Positions 1-5,036 of a DNA stretch of 5,036 bases are shown here, piece by piece (position 1 is the first letter of the stretch; each line of letters begins with the position of its first letter). Below the pieces are notes generated by a model, which saw nothing but the letters and a program-made list of their open reading frames with translations, did no database searches and had not been told where the DNA came from. The translations under genes and the position numbers were made by a program. Origin of the DNA: Betaproteobacteria bacterium UBA2293 (lineage in GTDB: Bacteria; Pseudomonadota; Gammaproteobacteria; Burkholderiales; Rhodocyclaceae); contig DDWF01000305.1 of assembly GCA_002345845.1 (NCBI GenBank), positions 1 through 5,036 on the forward strand, given 5' to 3'.

Positions 1-9
1 AACTCCTTG
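1..9 (-). promoter_or_regulatory. Possible ribosome binding site of a gene starting beyond the left edge
   Basis: Read on the minus strand, the window ends CAAGGAGTT, with a good Shine-Dalgarno core AAGGAG and room for a start codon just past the edge. This would be the start of the next leftward gene. A TATTAT box (10-15) with TTGTGT 17 nt upstream resembles a sigma-70 promoter, but it abuts the AAGGAG. The transcript would then begin inside or after the ribosome binding site, so both cannot be right for the same gene. Confidence 0.3.
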
Positions 10-60
10 ATAATAAACGCCGAAGTCATCTTACACAACCACTTCCCAACAACCCGACCA

Positions 61-76
61 GAGAAACGATTTTCTC
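61..76. repeat. Small perfect hairpin GAGAAA/TTTCTC
   Basis: GAGAAA-CGAT-TTTCTC has a 6-bp perfect stem and a 4-nt loop in the non-coding left end. It is AT-rich and not followed by a T-run on either strand. It is visible but of no assignable function and short enough to be chance. Confidence 0.25.
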
Positions 77-151
77 CCCTGATTTCCCGGCACCGGACGA
101 GGGTGACGGGTTTGCAGTAAAACCGGATACCTGGCGTCGAGCAGCAACAAC

Positions 152-200
152 TTCGAATCCAGTTTTCGGACGCCGGTTCGGTTCCCAAAACGGAATCGAA
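152..200. repeat. Imperfect inverted repeat just after the antiporter stop
   Basis: The arms are 152-169 (TTCGAATCCAGTTTTCGG) and 184-200 (CCCAAAACGGAATCGAA). The reverse complement of the right arm aligns with the left arm over the whole length, with two mismatches and one bulged base; the loop is 14 nt. It starts 6 nt after the antiporter stop, where a transcript hairpin would be expected. No T-tract follows on the minus strand, so it is not a canonical intrinsic terminator. It may stabilise the 3' end or be a relic of a mobile element. Confidence 0.45.
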
Positions 201-205
201 TTGAC

Positions 206-808
206 CTATGCCTGCCCGCCAAAAACCGTGCTGATCAGGTAGGCCGTATAGCCCACGTAACAGACCAACAGCACCGCGCCCTCGATGCGGTTGATACGTC
301 CTGGTCCCCGGAATCCATAGCCGATCACGAATAGCGACAGGGTCAGTGCGGCCATCACCAGCATGTCCCGGTTGAAGACTTCCGGCCCAACGGCCAGCGG
401 GTGAATCGTACCGGCGATCCCCACCACCGCCAGGGTGTTGAACAGGTTGGAGCCGAGAATATTACCGAGAGCGATATCGTGTTCGCCTTTCCTGGCTGCA
501 ATGATTGATGAAGCCAGTTCCGGCAACGAGGTGCCGACCGCGACCACGGTCAGGCCGATGATCAGATCGCTGACTCCGAATCCATGGGCGATCTCCACCG
601 CGCCCCAGACCAGTACACGGGAGCTGACAATTAAAAGCGCCAGCCCCACCACCAACCAGAAGACCGCACGGCGGATGGGCATGGCGCGAACGTCCAGTTC
701 CTGCTCCATCTCGTTTCCCAGCGCATCCTCTTTCTTCCGCAGCCCCTGCCAGATGGAGATGGCTACGATCTGTTGTGCAAGGTCATTTCGCCTACTTTGG
801 TGTGCCCG
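206..808 (-). pseudogene. Calcium/sodium (CaCA) antiporter, YrbG type, C-terminal half only
   Basis: The sequence encodes the second half of a CaCA-family inner-membrane cation exchanger. Counting from the first ATG (709), the protein has 167 residues. The second alpha-repeat carries GTSLPE at 59-64 and GNILGSN at 82-88, flanked by about five hydrophobic helices, and ends FGGQA before a TAG stop. Full family members have about 320 residues with two inverted five-helix halves; the first half is missing here. The frame stays open upstream of the ATG to a stop at 809-811. The stretch RKKEDALGNEMEQEL just before and after the ATG resembles the cytoplasmic loop that normally joins the halves, so the true protein once continued upstream. 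That frame has no earlier ATG or GTG and no good ribosome binding site. I read it as a 5'-truncated remnant. An expressed half-size protein that dimerises is possible but less likely. The surviving half is intact, with no frameshift, so truncation may be recent. Confidence 0.8.
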
Positions 809-818
809 TCAGTCGGGC
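804..818. repeat. Short hairpin in the lpxR/antiporter gap
   Basis: GCCCG-TCAGT-CGGGC is a perfect 5-bp GC-rich stem with a 5-nt loop, about 62 nt beyond the lpxR stop. Neither strand has a T-run directly after it, so it is at best a weak or decayed terminator for the operon. It overlaps the stop that closes the upstream end of the antiporter frame. It could be chance. Confidence 0.3.
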
Positions 819-880
819 TTCAAAAAGACCAGGCAGGATAGCGAAGTAACCAACTGATCCATTACTCGTAACGCGCACTA

Positions 881-1927
881 TCAAAGTTGTAGTGAAAGGC
901 TGAGCGCCCCGAAATCATCGCGGCGGTCGCCCTGGCCTTTGAACTCCCGTGTCCTGAGCACATGGGTATAACCCAAACGCAGGTTCCGCCAGGTAATAGC
1001 GATACCGAACTGGAGGTCTCCCACCAGCGGTTCTTTGTCTACGTTGCGGCTGTCGCGAAAGGTGTTGCCGTCAAGAAAGATGTTGCGGGCGACGGCCCGG
1101 CCCTCAATGCCTGCAAACAGATACCAGCCGAAACCGTGCCGAGGAATAAAAAAGCCTGAGCCCGGCACGCTGGGCTGGATTCGGGGAGGGCCATAGTCGA
1201 GCGGCAGGTTTTTGCCGTAGCGCAGCATTAAGCCGGCATTGGCGTAGGTGAATATGTTGCCCAGGGCGCCACCCGCATGCGGAGTCAGGTCGAAGGGAAT
1301 GCCCAGCAGTGATTCCGCAACCAAACTACGCCAACTGCGGCTATAGGCCAGGATGAACCCTGGCTCGTTCTTGAGTTGGGTGTCCCAGCCTCGCGGTTCA
1401 TCCGCGTTCACGAATGAATGAACGCGCTTCTGGGTCTGTTCAGCAAGCGAGGCGGGGCCTACCATGCCCACGGTCAATTCGAGTTGATCAAGACGTTGCC
1501 CGGTTTCGGCGATTAAGCCAACGGAACCATAGAGCCAGCCGCCATAAGGGCGGTCATCGAGCGGGGGGTCCCGCAAAGTGATGTCCTCCGGAGTATACAT
1601 GTTCTGGCCGACCGCGTAGCTCGCCCGCACGGCTTTGCCGACAGGGAACAAAGGGAACTTGTCGGCCAGGCGCAACACCCACTCCGGAGTTTTGTCTTCG
1701 GCAGACAACCAGGATACACGCACCCCGTTGGTGTAATTCCGGTCGGTATTGTAGAACAGGTCGTTTTCCAGGACCAGGCTGAGGATGCCCTTCTCCGCCT
1801 TCTCGGCGGCGAAGGCCGCCGTGGGCGCGAGCAAAAGCATGCCGATCAGGATGGCGGCGATTCTCCTTCCCGGGTGGATCACTCCGGGATTTATGGTGAG
1901 CATCGGGGCTGCCGTCATTCTGCTCAT
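881..1927 (-). CDS. lpxR: LpxR/DUF2219-family outer-membrane lipid A 3'-O-deacylase
   Basis: The 348-residue protein belongs to the LpxR family: outer-membrane barrels that remove the 3'-acyloxyacyl group of lipid A in a calcium-dependent reaction. A signal peptide is visible (Arg21-Arg22, hydrophobic 23-34, likely cleavage after TAAFA at 40). Expected active-site positions, from Salmonella LpxR as I recall it, are Asn55-Asp56 (motif LENDLFYNTDRNYTNG, 53-68), Thr66 and His170 (KRVHSF). The Glu128 equivalent falls at Asp176, with Glu177 next to it. The family hallmark DDRPYGGWLYG is at 124-134 and GWDTQLKNEPG at 180-190. The rest is amphipathic strands; the C-terminus LSLSLQL alternates like a final barrel strand but ends in Leu rather than Phe or Trp. 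I chose the ATG overlapping the permease stop (ATGA) for coupling. It gives a long n-region, so Met9 (ATG, 1903) or Val16 (GTG, 1882) are possible starts. Deacylase activity is inferred from family and residues. Confidence 0.88.
   Translation of the reverse strand: MSRMTAAPMLTINPGVIHPGRRIAAILIGMLLLAPTAAFAAEKAEKGILSLVLENDLFYNTDRNYTNGVRVSWLSAEDKTPEWVLRLADKFPLFPVGKAVRASYAVGQNMYTPEDITLRDPPLDDRPYGGWLYGSVGLIAETGQRLDQLELTVGMVGPASLAEQTQKRVHSFVNADEPRGWDTQLKNEPGFILAYSRSWRSLVAESLLGIPFDLTPHAGGALGNIFTYANAGLMLRYGKNLPLDYGPPRIQPSVPGSGFFIPRHGFGWYLFAGIEGRAVARNIFLDGNTFRDSRNVDKEPLVGDLQFGIAITWRNLRLGYTHVLRTREFKGQGDRRDDFGALSLSLQL
1924..1927 (-). other. ATGA stop/start overlap coupling yhhJ to lpxR
   Basis: On the minus strand the permease ends ATG-GGA-TGA and the lpxR start ATG shares its last three bases with that stop, forming ATGA. 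No strong Shine-Dalgarno precedes this ATG (only a weak GAG in CGAGACC), which favours translational reinitiation by ribosomes finishing the permease. This is the main evidence that lpxR belongs to the exporter operon. Confidence 0.75.
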
Positions 1928-3045
1928 CCCATGGTCTCGATGGTTTTCCGAAATCGCGCAAGCGCGAAACCAAACAATGCCGTTCCGATCAGGGCCAGGC
2001 TGACGAACTGCGGCCAGACCGCCGTGAGGCCAGCGCCCCGGTACAGGATCGACTGAGCCAACATCACAAAATGCGTGTTGGGCGCGGCGAGCATGATGTA
2101 CTGGACGGCCTCCGGCATGCTCTCGCGCGGCGTCGAAGCGCCGGAGAGCATTTGTAGCGGAAGCAGCACCAGCAACAGCAACAAGGCGAACTGCGGCATG
2201 GAGCGGGCGACGGTGCCGAGGAAAATGCCCATCGAGGTGGTCGCGAACAGATGCAGCGCCGTGCCGGCCAGGAACAGCGCGAGCGAGCCCTGGATCGGTA
2301 CGGAAAGCCAGCCCTGCACGACGACGGTGAGTGCCGTGGCAGTGGCGGCAAGGACGATCAGCCCCATCGCCCACACCTTGCTCGTCATGATCTCGAATGG
2401 CGTGACCGGCATGACCAGCAAATGCTCGACCGTGCCGTGCTCGCGCTCGCGGATCAGCGCCGCGCCGGTTAGCACGATGGAGAGCATGGTCACGTTGTTG
2501 ATGACCTGCATGACGGCGCCAAACCATGACTTGTTGAGCTGGGGATTGAAGCGCGCGCGCAGCACCAAATCGACCGGCAGAGCTGGCACCTCGCGATAAC
2601 GCTGCACGAAAGCGCGCACCTCGTCGCTCACGATGGTCTGGATATATCCACTGCCGGTGAACGCCTGGCTCATCCGTGTGGCGTCCACATTGAGCTGAAT
2701 CGTGGGTTGGCGCCCGGCGAGCAGATCGCGCTGGAAGTTCAGCGGAATATCCAGGGCGAAGGTGGCCAGGCCGGCATCCATGCGGGCATCCATCTCCGCG
2801 TGGTCGATGATTTCGGGGGTCACGAAATAAGGCGGGTAAAAGGCGCTGACGATGCGCCACGACAGCGGTGAGCGATCCTCGTTGACGACCGCGATCGGCG
2901 CCTTGTTGAGGGTCTCCGGCATGGCCGTTGCCGCCGTGTAGACCGAAATGGTGAAGGCATAGACGATCAGCACCAGCATGATCGGGTCGCGCATCAGGCT
3001 GCGCAACTCCTTGATTCCGAGATGAAGGATGTTGGCCGGGCGCAT
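1924..3045 (-). CDS. yhhJ: YhhJ-like ABC-2 family inner-membrane permease
   Basis: This 373-residue protein matches the usual length of E. coli YhhJ (about 375). One helix lies near 22-42, after a basic cytoplasmic N-terminus (KELRSLMRDP). A periplasmic domain of about 135 residues follows (43-177), then about five helices (178-198, and four or more between 225 and 365). The cytoplasmic loop EREHGTVEHLLVMP at 200-213 is the typical ABC-2 exporter coupling segment. The protein has no ATPase, so it must use that of the gene upstream, with whose membrane domain it probably forms a heterodimeric channel. The start ATG lies 3 bp after the upstream stop. AGGAG, about 9 nt before the ATG and inside the end of the upstream gene, serves as ribosome binding site. 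The stop overlaps the next start. This gene order is known from the yhiI-rbbA-yhhJ cluster, in which an HlyD-like adaptor comes first. Substrate unknown. Confidence 0.93.
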   Translation of the reverse strand: MRPANILHLGIKELRSLMRDPIMLVLIVYAFTISVYTAATAMPETLNKAPIAVVNEDRSPLSWRIVSAFYPPYFVTPEIIDHAEMDARMDAGLATFALDIPLNFQRDLLAGRQPTIQLNVDATRMSQAFTGSGYIQTIVSDEVRAFVQRYREVPALPVDLVLRARFNPQLNKSWFGAVMQVINNVTMLSIVLTGAALIREREHGTVEHLLVMPVTPFEIMTSKVWAMGLIVLAATATALTVVVQGWLSVPIQGSLALFLAGTALHLFATTSMGIFLGTVARSMPQFALLLLLVLLPLQMLSGASTPRESMPEAVQYIMLAAPNTHFVMLAQSILYRGAGLTAVWPQFVSLALIGTALFGFALARFRKTIETMG

Positions 3046-3048
3046 GGA

Positions 3049-5036
3049 CTATCGCTCCTGCTTCTTGAGCAGCGCGGCGGCGAGCGCGATCAGGATCGGC
3101 ACGGCCAGCGCCAGCGGGACGAAGGCCGCCTGCAGATCGGAGAAGTCGAGCGCCTTCGAGAAGGTGCCGCGTGCAATGGTAAGGAAATGGGCGGTCGGGT
3201 AGATCTGGCCGATCAGCCGGCCCGCTCCTTCCAGCGATGAGACTGGATCGATCATGCCGGAGAAGTTGACCGCCGGCAGGATGGTGAGTACCGCCGTGCC
3301 GAAGATCGCCGCGATCTGGCTGCGCATGAAGGTGGAAATCAGCAGCCCCACGGCCGTGGCGGCGCCGACATAGAGCAACGCACCCGCCGCCAGGGTCAGG
3401 AAGCTGCCCTTCAGCGGCACGCCGAAGACGGTCACAGCGAGCAGGGTGAGCAACAGAAAGCTCAGGAAGGACAGCACTATATAGGGTAACTGCTTGCCGA
3501 GCAGGAACTCGAGCCGCGTGGTGGGCGTGACGTAGAAGTTGGTGATCGAGCCGAGCTCCTTCTCGCGCACCACGCTGAGCGCCGCGAGCATGGAGGGGAT
3601 CAGCATGAGCAGCAGCGGGATCACCGCCGGCACCATCGCCACCAGGCTCTTGACATCCGGGTTGTAGCGGAACCGGGTCTCGATATTCACGAGCCCCGCC
3701 AAAGCCTCGCCGTGCCCAGCCTCGCGCGCCTTGGTCGCCAGCCAATGGGCATGAATCCCCTGCACATAGCCGCGGATGGTCTCTCCCCGTGTCGGCATGG
3801 CGCCGTCGATCCAGGCGCCGATCTCGACCCGCCGGCCCCGTGCGATGTCGCGCGCGAAGCCCGGCGGGATCTCGATCGCCAGACTGATGTCGCCTTCGCG
3901 CATTCGCCGGTCGAGATCAGCATAACCGGTAATCGGAGCCCGCTCGATGAAGTACCGGGAGCCGGCGAGGTTGAGCGTATAATCGCGGCTGACGGTGGTC
4001 TGGTCGCGATCCAGCACCGCGAAGGTGAGATTCTCCACATCGAGGCTGATCCCATAGCCCATCACGAACATCAGGATGACGCTGCCGAGCAGGGCCAACG
4101 TCAACCGGATGGGATCACGGCGCAGCTCCAGCCCTTCGCGCCGGGCATAGCTGATCATGCGCCGGGGGTCGAATCGGCGCCGCCAGCCCTGTGGTTCGAC
4201 ATGACTTGGCGAGGCCTCGACTGAATCGAGCGAAGTGCTTGCGTCCGGTTGGCGTGCCTCGCCAGCGCTCTGCGCTTCGGCATCCTTCAGATAGGTGATA
4301 AAAGCCTCTTCCAGGCTGTTCTCGCCATGTTTGCTTGCCAGGGTGGCAGGCGCGTCAGTCACCAGTACCCGACCTGCATGCATCAGCGAAATGCGGTCGC
4401 AGCGTTCGGCCTCGTTCATGAAGTGGGTGGAGATAAAGATGGTCACCCCGTCGCGGCGCGAGAGCTCGACCAGCATGCGCCAGAAGGTGTCGCGCGCCAC
4501 CGGGTCGACACCTGAGGTGGGCTCGTCGAGAATCAGCATTTCGGGCTTATGGATCATGGCGACTGCCAGCGACAGGCGCTGGCGGTGGCCGAGGGGCAGC
4601 CGGCCCGGCAAGCTGTCAATCACTGTGGTCAGATCGAAGCGTTCAACCATTTCGTCCACGCGCCCTGAAATCTCGGCAGCGGGCACGTGGAACAGCCGGG
4701 CATGCAGCGTCAGGTTCTGTCGCACCGTCAGTTCGGTATAGAGTGAGAAGAACTGCGACATGTAGCCGACGCGGCGGCGGGTCGCGAGGTCGTGCGGGTC
4801 CACCTCGTGTCCGAACAGCCAGGCCCGGCCTTCGCTCGGCGGCAGGAGACCGGTCAGCATCTTCATCGTCGTGGTCTTGCCGCAGCCGTTGGAGCCGAGA
4901 AAACCGAAGATCTCACCCCGTGGGACACGCAGGTTCACATGATCGACCGCGGTGAACTCGCCGAAGCGCATGGTCAGATCCCGGGCCTCGATCGCGGTAT
5001 CGCCATCGTCTTCCGGCCGCGGCGGAATCTCGACCG
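3049..5036 (-). CDS. rbbA: RbbA-like ABC transporter, second ATPase domain plus ABC-2 permease domain (5' partial)
   Basis: The frame is open to the right edge, giving 661 visible residues. The Met at 4971 is internal, because the conserved sequence AIEARDLT precedes it without a stop. Numbered from that Met: Walker A GSNGCGKT at 26-33, Q-loop Gln73, a degenerate signature LPLGHRQRL at 125-133 in place of LSGGQ, Walker B MLILDE at 145-150 with catalytic Glu150, and switch His183. A polar linker (about 231-270) leads to an ABC-2 membrane domain: TM1 about 288-308, a large periplasmic loop to about 445, then roughly five more helices ending KKQER. Family members such as E. coli RbbA (about 910 residues) carry two ATPase domains before the membrane domain, so the first should lie off the right edge. 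RbbA was described as a ribosome-associated ATPase, but this architecture and the neighbouring permease fit an inner-membrane exporter. Transport substrate is unknown. Family assignment is firm; role is inferred. Confidence 0.93.
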   Translation of the reverse strand, partial: VEIPPRPEDDGDTAIEARDLTMRFGEFTAVDHVNLRVPRGEIFGFLGSNGCGKTTTMKMLTGLLPPSEGRAWLFGHEVDPHDLATRRRVGYMSQFFSLYTELTVRQNLTLHARLFHVPAAEISGRVDEMVERFDLTTVIDSLPGRLPLGHRQRLSLAVAMIHKPEMLILDEPTSGVDPVARDTFWRMLVELSRRDGVTIFISTHFMNEAERCDRISLMHAGRVLVTDAPATLASKHGENSLEEAFITYLKDAEAQSAGEARQPDASTSLDSVEASPSHVEPQGWRRRFDPRRMISYARREGLELRRDPIRLTLALLGSVILMFVMGYGISLDVENLTFAVLDRDQTTVSRDYTLNLAGSRYFIERAPITGYADLDRRMREGDISLAIEIPPGFARDIARGRRVEIGAWIDGAMPTRGETIRGYVQGIHAHWLATKAREAGHGEALAGLVNIETRFRYNPDVKSLVAMVPAVIPLLLMLIPSMLAALSVVREKELGSITNFYVTPTTRLEFLLGKQLPYIVLSFLSFLLLTLLAVTVFGVPLKGSFLTLAAGALLYVGAATAVGLLISTFMRSQIAAIFGTAVLTILPAVNFSGMIDPVSSLEGAGRLIGQIYPTAHFLTIARGTFSKALDFSDLQAAFVPLALAVPILIALAAALLKKQER

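Noticed and set aside
150..200. TTCGAATCC and the related GATTCC resemble a tRNA T-loop, suggesting a tRNA gene or attachment site.
   Set aside because: The bases flanking the loop do not form a T-stem, and no acceptor, D or anticodon arm is visible at the right spacing on either strand.
31..222. Minus-strand 63-codon open frame at the left end.
   Set aside because: It overlaps the end of the antiporter frame and the inverted repeat, and its translation is Arg-rich with no recognisable feature. I see no support for a gene.
435..857. Plus-strand open frame of 140 codons across the antiporter remnant and gap.
   Set aside because: Most of it is antisense to the conserved alpha-repeat, its translation is Ser/Thr/Arg-rich without a domain, and no ribosome binding site is evident.
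809..880. Short open frames in the lpxR/antiporter gap (for example a 17-codon minus-strand ATG frame).
   Set aside because: Too short, no ribosome binding site, and no similarity that I recognise to the missing antiporter half or to a transposase.
1928..3745. The lpxR frame stays open for about 600 codons upstream of the chosen start, giving an apparent 954-residue protein.
   Set aside because: This upstream part overlaps the permease and the end of the RbbA-like gene in another frame. Its translation is rich in Arg, Ala and Gly with no recognisable domain, while the overlapped frames encode clear families. It is a high-GC shadow.
3712..4741. Long plus-strand open frames opposite the RbbA-like gene (for example 3712-4224 and 4295-4741).
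   Set aside because: They are antisense to a strongly conserved coding frame, show no family resemblance, and have low-complexity composition typical of the complement of GC-rich genes.

Overview
The window reads as one leftward-transcribed (minus-strand) stretch of a moderately GC-rich Gram-negative chromosome. A proteobacterium is certain in practice, because there is an outer-membrane lipid A deacylase plus an RbbA/YhhJ-type exporter. A gammaproteobacterium is my best guess, from protein resemblance recalled from memory rather than from a search. There are no RNA genes, CRISPR arrays, insertion sequences or convincing plus-strand genes.

Layout from the upstream (right) end to the left. 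(1) 5036-3049 holds the C-terminal two thirds of an RbbA-like protein: its second ABC ATPase domain and an ABC-2 membrane domain. The first ATPase domain lies off the right edge. (2) 3045-1924 holds a YhhJ-like ABC-2 permease, 3 bp after the previous stop. (3) 1927-881 holds an LpxR/DUF2219-family outer-membrane lipid A 3'-O-deacylase whose start codon overlaps the permease stop (ATGA). (4) 880-809 is a short non-coding gap with one small hairpin. (5) 808-206 holds only the C-terminal half of a YrbG-type calcium/sodium (CaCA) antiporter; the N-terminal half is absent from the window. (6) 205-1 is non-coding, with two inverted repeats and, at the very edge, a Shine-Dalgarno-like sequence pointing at a gene beyond the left end.

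The first three genes look like one translationally coupled operon. The two exporter proteins would form an inner-membrane ABC-2 pump, expected to work with an HlyD-type adaptor encoded further upstream. The coupled LpxR would remodel lipid A in the outer membrane, which suggests, without proving, a shared envelope-stress or efflux role. The half antiporter just downstream suggests that the operon lies at a rearrangement or insertion boundary.

I did not find a clearly new system. The two things most worth following up are the coupling of lpxR to the RbbA/YhhJ exporter and the truncated antiporter at its edge.
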